Assembly: GCF_001613425.1 (NCBI RefSeq)
Contig: NZ_BDCI01000030.1
Span: 54,161 to 118,160 of the forward strand
From: Nocardia vulneris
Lineage (GTDB): Bacteria > Actinomycetota > Actinomycetes > Mycobacteriales > Mycobacteriaceae
Direction: 5' to 3'
DNA: 64,000 bases
Part shown: positions 41,716 to 49,772 of the stretch, in pieces
Layout of the letters: the number at the start of each line of letters is the position of its first letter
Position numbering within the stretch: the first letter of the stretch is position 1
Translations under genes and position numbers: made by a program
The notes under the pieces: model-generated
Databases searched by the model: none
What the model was told of the DNA's origin: nothing
Seen by the model: only the letters and a program-made list of their open reading frames with translations

Positions 41716-42735
41716 TCAGAGCGACTTGCCGACGAGGCCGATGAGGTCGGCGAGACGGTTCGAGTAGCCCCACTCGTTGTCGTACCAGGACACGACCTTG
41801 ACCTGGTCGTCGATCACCTTGGTGAGCGGCGCGTCGTAGATCGAGGAGTGCGGGTCGGTGACGATGTCGCTCGACACGATCGGGTCGACGTTGTACTTGA
41901 GGATGCCCTTCAGCGGGCCCTCGGCGGCAGCCTTGTACGCGGCGTTGATCTCGTCGATCGAGGCGGCGGTGCGCAGGGTGACGGTCAGGTCGGTGACCGA
42001 ACCCGTCGGGACCGGCACGCGCAGCGCGTAACCGTCGAGCTTGCCCTGCAGCTCCGGGAGCACGAGGCCGATGGCCTTGGCGGCGCCGGTGCCGGTCGGC
42101 ACGATGTTCAGCGCGGCGGCGCGGGCGCGACGCAGGTCGCTGTGCGGGCCGTCCTGCAGGTTCTGGTCCTGCGTGTAGGCGTGGATGGTGGTCATCAGAC
42201 CACGCTCGATGCCGAAGCTGTCGTTCAGCACCTTCGCCAGCGGGCCGAGGCAGTTGGTGGTGCACGAGGCGTTGGAGATGATGTTCTGGCTGCCGTCGTA
42301 CTTCTCGTCGTTGACGCCCATGACGACGGTCAGGTCCTCGCCCTTGGCGGGCGCGGAGATGATGACCTTCTTGGCACCGGCCGCGAGGTGGCCCTTGGCC
42401 TTGGTCGCGTCGGTGAAGATGCCCGTGGACTCGACCACCACGTCGACACCCAGGTCGCCCCACGGCAGCGCCGCCGGGCCCTCCTTGATGGCCAGCGCCT
42501 TGATCCGCTGGTCACCGACCACGATGGTGTCATCGCCGTCGAGCGAGACGTCCTGCGGCAAGCGGCCCAGGATCGAGTCGTACTTGAGCAGGGTCGCGAG
42601 CGTCGCGTTGTCGGTGAGGTCGTTGACCGCGACGATCTCGATGTCGGTGGTGCCCAGCGCCTTCTGCGCCTCCACCGCCCGGAAGAAGTTACGTCCGATA
42701 CGACCGAAGCCGTTGATGCCTACCCGGACAGTCAC
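41716..42735 (-). CDS. gap: glyceraldehyde-3-phosphate dehydrogenase
   Basis: 339 residues from a GTG with GAGGAG 7 nt upstream. The NAD motif INGFGRIGRNFFRA is at 7-20 and the catalytic Cys158 is in SNASCTTNCLGP. A conserved His follows in HAYTQDQN. It is the first gene of the glycolytic triad, same order as in M. tuberculosis Rv1436-Rv1438. Confidence 0.97.
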   Translation of the reverse strand: MTVRVGINGFGRIGRNFFRAVEAQKALGTTDIEIVAVNDLTDNATLATLLKYDSILGRLPQDVSLDGDDTIVVGDQRIKALAIKEGPAALPWGDLGVDVVVESTGIFTDATKAKGHLAAGAKKVIISAPAKGEDLTVVMGVNDEKYDGSQNIISNASCTTNCLGPLAKVLNDSFGIERGLMTTIHAYTQDQNLQDGPHSDLRRARAAALNIVPTGTGAAKAIGLVLPELQGKLDGYALRVPVPTGSVTDLTVTLRTAASIDEINAAYKAAAEGPLKGILKYNVDPIVSSDIVTDPHSSIYDAPLTKVIDDQVKVVSWYDNEWGYSNRLADLIGLVGKSL

Positions 42736-43034
42736 GTTATCGCTCCTCAGCTTTCAAGCGGATCATTCCGATGTCTAGTAACAGTAGTGCCCGCCCTGCA
42801 CCGCACCGACATGCACCTGTCCGTTGTGAACTGGACATCTGTCGGCGGGCTGCCGGGTCGCCGGATGATCGACCTGTCCGGCGCCGTCCTGGAGTCGGCT
42901 GAGGGACCACCCCCCTACGGTAACCAGCGACCTCGATCACCGACCGGTCTGTTTCCTCACACCCCACCCCACCGACCAGCCCCAACCCTCCGTCAACCCC
43001 ACTGCCACCCCACCCCAGTAGGGGTACCCGCCAC

Positions 43035-43110
43035 ATCCACACCACTTCTCGGGATACGCACCCTTTCAGGACCTCCAGAAGCAGTGCAAATCCCGAGAAC
43101 CGGTGCAAAT
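43035..43110. repeat. 76-nt palindromic element, copy C
   Basis: Same 36-4-36 layout as copies A and B, with 25 of 36 arm positions pairing. The CACC and TTCTCGGGA blocks are conserved in both arms, while the loop is ACCT. Unlike the other three copies it does not sit directly at a stop codon; the nearest 3' end is whiA, 468 nt away. Confidence 0.85.
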
Positions 43111-43199
43111 TGCGCCCACCGGGCACGGCGGGGGGCGCGCTCGTGTGGCGCCGCAACGCTCCCGAGGTCCAGGGCAGCACTGCAGCCGCACGTGGCAGC

Positions 43200-43490
43200 G
43201 CACCGCTCGGGCCCGGCCACGTCACCACGCCACGGCTCGGGCCCGGCCGCGTCACCACGCGACAGCGCACGGCTCGAGCCTGGCCACGTCACCACGCACG
43301 GCTCGGGCCCGGCCACGTCACTACGCGACAGCGCACCGCTCGAGCCCGGTTACGTCACCCCGCGACAGCGCATCGCTCGAGCCCGGCCATGTCACCACGC
43401 ACCGCTCGGACCCGGCCGTGTCAGCGCACGGCTCGGACCCAGCCGCGTCAGCGCACGGCTCTGGCCCGGCCACGTCACCCTGTCGTCTGC
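43200..43490. repeat. array of nine degenerate 28-37-nt units
   Basis: Nine cores like GCTCGGGCCCGGCCACGTCA occur, with GGCCACGTCA or a one- or two-base variant near 43215, 43245, 43282, 43311, 43349, 43385, 43414, 43442 and 43469. Spacing alternates between 28-30 and about 37 nt, the longer class containing an extra GACAGCG. Confidence 0.85.
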
Positions 43491-43536
43491 ACTGCTTCTC
43501 TCGGGTCGGGCTGCGTCATCGCACCCCGAACGCGCA

Positions 43537-43569
43537 GCACCCTCCCGGGCGCCTGGCCCGGGAGGGTGC
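43537..43569 (-). terminator. terminator of the whiA operon
   Basis: GCACCCTCCCGGGC (43537-43550) and GCCCGGGAGGGTGC (43556-43569) form a perfect 14-bp stem with a 5-nt loop, 9 nt downstream of the whiA stop. Confidence 0.88.
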
Positions 43570-43578
43570 GAACGCGAC

Positions 43579-44562
43579 TCAGGCCTCGTCGAGCAGTTCG
43601 GCCGTGACGGCGGATTCGGTGTCGGGGACGCCGAGTTCCTTGGCGCGCCGGTCCGCCATCGACAGCAGGCGCCGAATCCGGCCTGCCACAGCGTCTTTGG
43701 TCATCGGCGGGTCGGCGAGCTGGCCGAGTTCCTCCAGCGACGCCTGCCGGTGCTGCACGCGCAGTTTGCCCGCGGCGGCGAGATGGTCGGGCACCTCGTC
43801 GCTGAGGATCTCCAGCGCGCGCTCCACCCTGGCGGCCGCGGCGACCGCGGCCCGGGCGGAACGACGCAGGTTGGCGTCGTCGAAGTTGGCCAGCCGGTTC
43901 GCCGTGGCCCGCACCTCGCGGCGCAGCCTGCGCTCCTCCCAGACGATCCGGGTGCCGTGCGCACCCATCCGGGTGAGCAGCGCGCCGATGGCCTCGCCGT
44001 CCCGCACCACCACCCGATCGGTACCGCGCACCTCGCGCGCCTTCGCCGTGATGCCGAGCCGGCGGGCCGCGCCGACGAGCGCGAGCGCCGCCTCCGGGCC
44101 CGGGCAGCTGACCTCGAGCGCCGAGGAGCGACCCGGCTCGGTGAGCGAGCCGTGCGCGAGAAACGCTCCGCGCCAAGCGGCTTCGGCGTCGGCGATGCTG
44201 CCGCCGACCACCTGCGCGGGCAGCCCGCGCACCGGCCGGCCCCGCACATCGAGCAGACCCGTCTGCCGGGCCAGCGCCTCGCCCTCCTTCGACACCCGCA
44301 CCACATAGCGCGAGGTCTTGCGCAGGCCGCCCGCCCCGAGCACATGCACATCGGAACCGTAGCCGTACAACTCGAAGATCTCCCTGCGGAGTCGGCGAGC
44401 GATGGAACCCATGTCCACCTCGGCCTCGACGATCACCCGCCCTCCGACGATGTGTAGACCGCCCGCGAACCGCAGCAGCGCCGACAGTTCCGCCTTCCGG
44501 GAACTGACCTGCGACACCGTGAGCCTGCTCAGCTCGTCCTTCACATCGGCTGTCATCGCCAC
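43579..44562 (-). CDS. whiA: sporulation-type regulator WhiA
   Basis: 327 residues from a GTG (MAMTADVKDEL) with AAAGGAG 8 nt upstream. The N-terminal half is a degenerate LAGLIDADG homing-endonuclease fold (RKAELSALLRFAGGLHI). The C-terminal half has helix-turn-helix segments (RQASLEELGQLADPPMTKDAVAGRIRRLL). WhiA is a conserved DNA-binding regulator, tied to division and sporulation in Streptomyces and present in non-sporulating actinobacteria. It overlaps the upstream gene by 10 nt. Confidence 0.94.
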   Translation of the reverse strand: MAMTADVKDELSRLTVSQVSSRKAELSALLRFAGGLHIVGGRVIVEAEVDMGSIARRLRREIFELYGYGSDVHVLGAGGLRKTSRYVVRVSKEGEALARQTGLLDVRGRPVRGLPAQVVGGSIADAEAAWRGAFLAHGSLTEPGRSSALEVSCPGPEAALALVGAARRLGITAKAREVRGTDRVVVRDGEAIGALLTRMGAHGTRIVWEERRLRREVRATANRLANFDDANLRRSARAAVAAAARVERALEILSDEVPDHLAAAGKLRVQHRQASLEELGQLADPPMTKDAVAGRIRRLLSMADRRAKELGVPDTESAVTAELLDEA

Positions 44563-45599
44563 GAGACGCGCTCCTTTCCACCCAACCCGGAACGCACATC
44601 CTGACCCATGTGCCGTCCCTCGACTCGAAGCCCTGCCATTTGCGGCCGAGGTTGCCGGATCAGTTGATCCAGTGCGGCGGCAAGCTTTCCGGGGTGATGC
44701 CGGTCCGTTCCCGCTTCGGCGACATCGGAGAAGGTTACTCGCGCGCGCAACTGTTCGGCAGCTCTGGCCACATGTTCTCTTTCGCGACCTTCCGGAACCG
44801 ACCCTGAATCGACCACCACCTCGTCGACCACGAATTCCGGTGCGTGCTGGGACAATACATGCAGGTGCCGTTCGGCGGAGAAACCCGCCGTTTCGCCGGG
44901 CTCGGCGGCGAGGTTCAGCACGAGAACTTTTCTGGCTCGGGTGTACACGAGCGCCTCTCGTAGTTCGGGGACGAGCACATGGGGGATGACACTGGTGAAC
45001 CATGATCCCGGCCCGAGCACGACCACGTCGGCGTGTTCGATGGCCGAGGTCGCTTCCGGACTGGCCGGCGGATCGGACGGAATCAACCGGACGCGGCGTA
45101 CCTTGCCCGGGGTGGTCGCGATCGCGACCTGGCCGCGGATACAGCGGCTGACCCGCGGATCCGCTTCCAGCCCAGCGACATCGGCTTCGATGTCGAGGGC
45201 GATGGGTGACATCGGCAGTACCCGCCCGGTGATCCGCAGCAGCTTGGCGACCTCGTCCAGGGCGGCGACCGGGTCGCCGAGCACCTCGGTGAGACCGGCC
45301 AGGATCAGGTTGCCGACCGAGTGGCCGGCCAGCGCTCCGGTGCCGCCGAAGCGGTGCTGCACGGTGCGGGTCAAGACATCGTCGGCGTCGGCGGCCAACG
45401 CGGCCAACGCCATCCGTAGATCACCCGGCGGCAGCACCCCTAGTTCGCTGCGTAGCCGCCCGGACGAACCGCCGTCGTCGGCGACCGTCACGACGGCGCA
45501 GATCTTTCTGGTCAACCGCCGGACCGCGGTCAGCGTCGCGTACAGGCCGTGCCCGCCGCCCAGCGCGACGATGCTGGGATCGGATTCCCAACCACTCAT
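44553..45599 (-). CDS. yvcK: YvcK/CofD-like gluconeogenesis factor
   Basis: 348 residues. The N-terminal GGGHGLYATL and VVTVADDGGSSGRLR motifs belong to the CofD-like Rossmann family, and the C-terminal LVLNLAAEPGETAGFSAERHL is typical of YvcK. The M. tuberculosis counterpart is Rv1422 (CuvA). YvcK binds UDP-sugars and supports cell-envelope synthesis on gluconeogenic carbon sources. ATGA joins it to rapZ and it overlaps whiA, as in most Gram-positive genomes. Confidence 0.92.
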   Translation of the reverse strand: MSGWESDPSIVALGGGHGLYATLTAVRRLTRKICAVVTVADDGGSSGRLRSELGVLPPGDLRMALAALAADADDVLTRTVQHRFGGTGALAGHSVGNLILAGLTEVLGDPVAALDEVAKLLRITGRVLPMSPIALDIEADVAGLEADPRVSRCIRGQVAIATTPGKVRRVRLIPSDPPASPEATSAIEHADVVVLGPGSWFTSVIPHVLVPELREALVYTRARKVLVLNLAAEPGETAGFSAERHLHVLSQHAPEFVVDEVVVDSGSVPEGREREHVARAAEQLRARVTFSDVAEAGTDRHHPGKLAAALDQLIRQPRPQMAGLRVEGRHMGQDVRSGLGGKERVSWR

Positions 45600-46576
45600 T
45601 CGCGCCCCAGATCCCGGTGCACGACCCGCACCACGTCGGCGGATCCCTCGGCCACGTCGGTGACCGCGCTCATCAGTTCACCGAGGGCCTCGGCTATCGC
45701 CACGCTGCGGTGTTTTCCTCCGGTGCAGCCCACTGCCACCGTCATGTATCGCTTCCCCTCTTGGCGGTAACCGTTCATGGTCAGATCCACCAGGTGGTGA
45801 CAGGTACGCAGGTAATCCGCCGCGCCGGGGCGCGACAGCACGTACTCACTCACCACCGGTTCCTGACCAGTGTGTTCCCGCAATTCTGGAATCCAATGTG
45901 GATTAGGTAGAAAACGCACATCCAACACCATGTCGGCGTCCAGTGGAACCCCGTGCTTGAAGCCGAAAGATTGCACGGTGAGCTGCAACGCGCTCGGCGC
46001 ACCGCCGCCGTAGGCCTCCTCCAGCTTGCGATGCAGCTGGTGGATGGACAGCTCGGTGGTGTCGATGACCAGGTCGGCGGCGGTTTTCACGGCGGAGAGC
46101 CGAACCCGTTCGGCGGCGATGCCCGCGGAGAGGGTGCCGTCTTTGCTTTCGCTTTGCAGCGGATGCCGGCGCCGGGCGAACCCGTAGCGCCGGATCAGCA
46201 CGTCATCGGACGCTTCCAGGAACAGCACCCGGGTCTCGATGCCGAGCTTGCGCAGCTGTTCGGTGACCACCGAGAGATCACCGGTGAAGAAGCGGCTGCG
46301 CACGTCCATCACCAGGGCGAGGCGCCGGATCGGCGGCTCGGTGGCCGCGCCGAGTTCGATCATCCGGCCGATCAGTTCCGGCGGCAGGTTATCGGTGACG
46401 TACCAGCCCAGATCCTCGAGCACGCGGGCGGCGGTACCGCGGCCCGCGCCGGATAGTCCGGTCACGATCACGACCTCGACCTGCGGGTTCGCCGCGGTGA
46501 CAGCGCTCGCGAAGCTGTCCTGCCCCGCGGTCTGTCGCGGATTGCCCGCCGTGTTGTTCGATTCGACGCGTGTCAT
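45596..46576 (-). CDS. rapZ: RapZ-type nucleotide-binding protein
   Basis: 326 residues. The Walker A is TGLSGAGRGTAARVLEDLGW, with Arg replacing the usual Lys of GKS/T as in mycobacterial homologues. A Walker-B-like VMDVRSRF and a C-terminal half with YMTVAVGCTGGKHRSVAIAE follow. In Enterobacteria RapZ controls glucosamine-6-phosphate synthesis; in Gram-positives (YvcJ) it binds GTP and its role is less clear. It is the first gene of rapZ-yvcK-whiA. The N-terminal 28 residues before the fold are poorly conserved. Confidence 0.9.
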   Translation of the reverse strand: MTRVESNNTAGNPRQTAGQDSFASAVTAANPQVEVVIVTGLSGAGRGTAARVLEDLGWYVTDNLPPELIGRMIELGAATEPPIRRLALVMDVRSRFFTGDLSVVTEQLRKLGIETRVLFLEASDDVLIRRYGFARRRHPLQSESKDGTLSAGIAAERVRLSAVKTAADLVIDTTELSIHQLHRKLEEAYGGGAPSALQLTVQSFGFKHGVPLDADMVLDVRFLPNPHWIPELREHTGQEPVVSEYVLSRPGAADYLRTCHHLVDLTMNGYRQEGKRYMTVAVGCTGGKHRSVAIAEALGELMSAVTDVAEGSADVVRVVHRDLGRE

Positions 46577-46751
46577 GTCCTACCGGATCCGTCTCGTGGT
46601 TACCTCTCGAATCATCCCGCACCGGTTCCGGTAGCGGGCGCAGACATGCGCGGTCACCCTCCGTGGTGCCCGAGGCCGGTGATCGAACATGTGCTGGAAC
46701 GGTAACGAGGATATAGGTGCATCGGTGAAAAGCTGGTGATTCCGAACTTCC

Positions 46752-48758
46752 TCACCCCTCCTGTAATGCGGCGAGCACCGCTTTGGCCGTCGCCAGGCCG
46801 ATCCCGGGGACCTCGGTGATCTGTTCGACCGTGGCCTCCTTGAGTTTCGCGACCGAGCCGAAGTGGGTGACCAGCGCGGTGCGGCGCGCCGCGCCCAAGC
46901 CGGGCACCGAGTCCAACGCGGAGGCGGTCATCCGGCGCGACCGCTTGCTGCGATGGAAGGTGATCGCGAAACGGTGCGCCTCGTCCCGGACCCGTTGCAG
47001 CAGGAACAGCGCCTCGCTGTTGCGCGGCATGATCACCGGGTCGCTCTCCCCCGGCACCCACACCTCTTCCAGTCGTTTGGCCAGGCCGATCACCGCGACA
47101 TCGGTGATGCCCAGTTCGTCGAGCACCTCGGCGGCGGCCGCGACCTGGGGCGCGCCGCCGTCGACGACGTACAGGTTCGGCGGGTAGGCGAACTTGCGCG
47201 GCCGTCCGGTCTGCGGATCGATGCCCGGCCGGGCGTCGAGATCGGCTGCGGCGTCCGCGGTTTCGGCCGCCAGGTCTTCGCTCGCCAGCAGTTCGCGTTC
47301 CTTCTGCAGCTTGTAGAACCGCCGCCGGGTGACCTCCCGGATGCTGCCCACGTCGTCGGAGCGGCCCTCCCCCGCGGCCTCCTTGATCGTGTAGTGGCGG
47401 TACTCGGATTTGCGCGCCAGACCGTCCTCGAACACCACCAGCGAGGCCACCACGTCGGTGCCCTGCACATGGCTGATGTCGACACATTCGATCCGCAACG
47501 GGGCGCTGTCCAGTTCCAAGGCGTCCTGAATGGCCTGCAGCGCAGCCGATCTCGACGTGAGATCGCCCGCGCGCTTGAGCTTGTGCTGCTGCAGCGCCTC
47601 CATCGCGTTGCGCTGCACGGTCTCCGCGAGCGCCTTCTTGTCGCCGCGCTGGGGCACCCGCAACTGCACGGCCGAGCCGCGCAGGTCCGACAGCCACTCC
47701 TGGACCTGTTCGGCGTCCCCGGGCAACTCGGGGACGAGCACCTCCCGCGGCACCACGGTCGCGGGCTGCTCCCCCGCACCGAACTCGGCGACGGCCACCT
47801 GCTCGCCGTAGAACTGGGTGAGGAACTGCTCGACCAGCACTGCCATCTCACTGCCGGTTTCCGGCGCGTCGATGGCGTCGCCGGATTTGTCGACCACCCA
47901 GCCGCGCTGGCCGCGCACCCGGCCGTCCCGGACGTGGAAGATCTGTACCGCGGCTTCCAGTTCGTCGGTGGCGAAGGCGATCACGTCGGCGTCGGTGCCG
48001 GTGCCCAGCACCACCGCCTGCTTCTCCAGCGCCCGGCGCAGCGCCTGCACGTCGTCCCGCAGCCGCGCGGCGTTCTCGAAATCGAGGTCCTCGGCCGCCT
48101 CCTGCATGCGCCGTTCCAGCTGACGCACCATGCGGTCGGTGCGGCCGGCCAGGAAGTCGCAGAAGTCCTCCACAATCCGGCGATGCTCGTCGGCACTGAC
48201 CCGGCCGATACACGGCGCCGAGCACTTGTCGATATACCCGAGCAGGCAGGGACGGCCGATCTGGCTGTGCCGTTTGAACACTCCGTTGGAGCAGGTCCGT
48301 GCGGGAAAGACGCGCAGCAGCAGGTCCAGGGTTTCCCGGATCGCCCAGGCATGCGCGTACGGGCCGAAGTAGCGCACGCCCTTCTTGCGCGCGCCGCGGT
48401 AGACGAACAGCCGGGGGAACTCCTCGTTCAACGTCACCGCGAGCACCGGATACGACTTGTCGTCCCGGTATCGGACGTTGAACCGCGGATCGAACTCCTT
48501 GATCCAGTTGTATTCGAGTTGCAGCGCCTCCACCTCGGTGGAGACGACCGTCCATTCGACGCTCGCCGCGGTGGTGACCATCTGCTTCGTGCGCGGATGC
48601 AGCGACGCCACGTCGGCGAAGTACGAGTTCAACCGGCTGCGCAGGCTCTTCGCCTTACCGACGTAGATGACCTGTCGATGCGCGTCCCGGAACTTGTACA
48701 CCCCTGGTTCGACGGGAATCGTGCCCGGCTTGGGCCGGTACGTCGCTGGATCTGCCAC
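46752..48758 (-). CDS. uvrC: excinuclease ABC subunit C
   Basis: 668 residues from a GTG. The N-terminal GIY-YIG nuclease (EPGVYKFRDAHRQVIYVGKA) makes the 3' incision. The UvrBC-like region is near 200-240 (MVRQLERRMQEAAEDLDFENAARLRD). The RNase H-like domain contains ECVDISHVQGTDVVAS, and two helix-hairpin-helix motifs end the protein (LDSVPGLGAARRTALV, ITEVPGIGLATAKAV). It precedes rapZ-yvcK-whiA in M. tuberculosis order but here is separated from rapZ by 175 nt. Confidence 0.96.
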   Translation of the reverse strand: MADPATYRPKPGTIPVEPGVYKFRDAHRQVIYVGKAKSLRSRLNSYFADVASLHPRTKQMVTTAASVEWTVVSTEVEALQLEYNWIKEFDPRFNVRYRDDKSYPVLAVTLNEEFPRLFVYRGARKKGVRYFGPYAHAWAIRETLDLLLRVFPARTCSNGVFKRHSQIGRPCLLGYIDKCSAPCIGRVSADEHRRIVEDFCDFLAGRTDRMVRQLERRMQEAAEDLDFENAARLRDDVQALRRALEKQAVVLGTGTDADVIAFATDELEAAVQIFHVRDGRVRGQRGWVVDKSGDAIDAPETGSEMAVLVEQFLTQFYGEQVAVAEFGAGEQPATVVPREVLVPELPGDAEQVQEWLSDLRGSAVQLRVPQRGDKKALAETVQRNAMEALQQHKLKRAGDLTSRSAALQAIQDALELDSAPLRIECVDISHVQGTDVVASLVVFEDGLARKSEYRHYTIKEAAGEGRSDDVGSIREVTRRRFYKLQKERELLASEDLAAETADAAADLDARPGIDPQTGRPRKFAYPPNLYVVDGGAPQVAAAAEVLDELGITDVAVIGLAKRLEEVWVPGESDPVIMPRNSEALFLLQRVRDEAHRFAITFHRSKRSRRMTASALDSVPGLGAARRTALVTHFGSVAKLKEATVEQITEVPGIGLATAKAVLAALQEG

Positions 48759-48900
48759 CAGTCAAGCCTAGAGGGAGGCTACGACAGGTTCGCCGGGGTG
48801 CTCGGGACCGCGGTGTCGCGCCGGGCCGGAGCGCTCCGGTCGGCGTCGTTGCTTCGAAACATCTTGCACCGCAGCGTGTATCGCAAGCTACGGCCGGTAG

Positions 48901-48919
48901 ACCACCGGTGCCCGGTGGT
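48901..48919 (-). terminator. hairpin downstream of the HAD gene
   Basis: ACCACCGG and CCGGTGGT form an 8-bp perfect stem with a 3-nt loop, 19 nt after the stop of the minus-strand HAD gene and upstream of uvrC. Confidence 0.5.
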
Positions 48920-48938
48920 GCGACTGCCGTGGCAGGGT

Positions 48939-49634
48939 TCACTGCCGGCGGGCGACACCGTGCTGTGCGACCGCGTCCAGCAGACCGGACCGGCGTTCGC
49001 CGGTGGGAGTCGGCTCGACCAGCGCGAAGCGACAGCCGATGGCGGTGGCGCCGCCGTCGGCTTCGGCGCTGTCGCCGACCATCAACGCGGCCTCCGGGTC
49101 GACGCCGAGTTTGTCGAGCGTGGCGGCGAAGATACGAGGTTGCGGCTTGATCGCGCCGATCTCGAAGGAGAGGGCGAACGCGTCGATATAGCGGTCCCAG
49201 CCGCGGGCGGTGAACGCCGGCCGGATGTCGAACGCGATATTGCTCACCACCGCCACCTGGATGCCTTGGGCGGCAAGGGAAGTCAGCACCTCCTCGACGT
49301 CCGGGTACGGCGTCCACTCCAGCGGGTCGATCATCCGGTCGTAGAGCTTGGCGGCCTGATCGTCGAACGGCACGCCCGACTTGCGCAGCACCTCCAGGTA
49401 AGCCTTCCGGTGCAGTTCGGGGTCGAGGTCGCGGTTGTCCCAGGCGTACTGGCCCGCCGCGTCGAACTCGACGATCTGGTGCACCGGCGCGGTCATCCGG
49501 CGCAGGAGCTCGGTCTTCTCGTGGACATCCAAGGCCCGGCCATCGGCAGCGACCAGATCATCACCCCATGATTGCTTCTCCTCCAGTCGAAACAAGGTCC
49601 CGGAATAGTCGAACAGCACCGCCTCGAGAGTCAC
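48939..49634 (-). CDS. HAD-superfamily hydrolase-like protein
   Basis: 231 residues from a GTG. Motif I is FDYSGTLFR: the nucleophile Asp8 is present, but the second Asp of the phosphatase DxD is Ser10, closer to the dehalogenase-like DxxGT form. Motif II is VVSNIAFD, motif III GAIKPQPRIF with Lys, and motif IV VGDSAEADGGAT. The cap is helical (C1 type). The activity cannot be inferred further. It is divergent from ggt. Confidence 0.85.
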   Translation of the reverse strand: MTLEAVLFDYSGTLFRLEEKQSWGDDLVAADGRALDVHEKTELLRRMTAPVHQIVEFDAAGQYAWDNRDLDPELHRKAYLEVLRKSGVPFDDQAAKLYDRMIDPLEWTPYPDVEEVLTSLAAQGIQVAVVSNIAFDIRPAFTARGWDRYIDAFALSFEIGAIKPQPRIFAATLDKLGVDPEAALMVGDSAEADGGATAIGCRFALVEPTPTGERRSGLLDAVAQHGVARRQ

Positions 49635-49760
49635 GAAAACAGCCTACCGACGGGTTGGTGCGGGCTCCGGTCGTCGCAGGCCGCGGGCACCGGGCCGGAC
49701 GCCGCGAATGTCCGTTGCGTCCGGGTGATCAAACGCTCCCGAGGTGTCGGTGCCGACGGT

Positions 49761-49766
49761 TAGAGT
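49761..49766 (+). promoter_or_regulatory. -10 box for ggt
   Basis: TAGAGT ends 6 nt before the ATG at 49773, consistent with a leaderless transcript. No ribosome-binding site is seen. Confidence 0.5.
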
Positions 49767-49772
49767 CCCTGC

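Larger units (their letters stand above)
42736..43578. other. 843-nt repeat-filled gap between gap and whiA
   Basis: No gene is supported. From left to right it contains unique sequence that must carry the gap promoter, palindromic element C (43035-43110), a degenerate array of nine short units (about 43200-43490) and the whiA terminator (43537-43569). Long open frames across the array are caused by its base composition. Confidence 0.7.

Noticed and set aside
41224..44457. 1077-residue plus-strand open frame across gap and the repeats
   Set aside because: It covers the antisense of gap and whiA plus the repeat array, with no recognisable protein and no plausible start.
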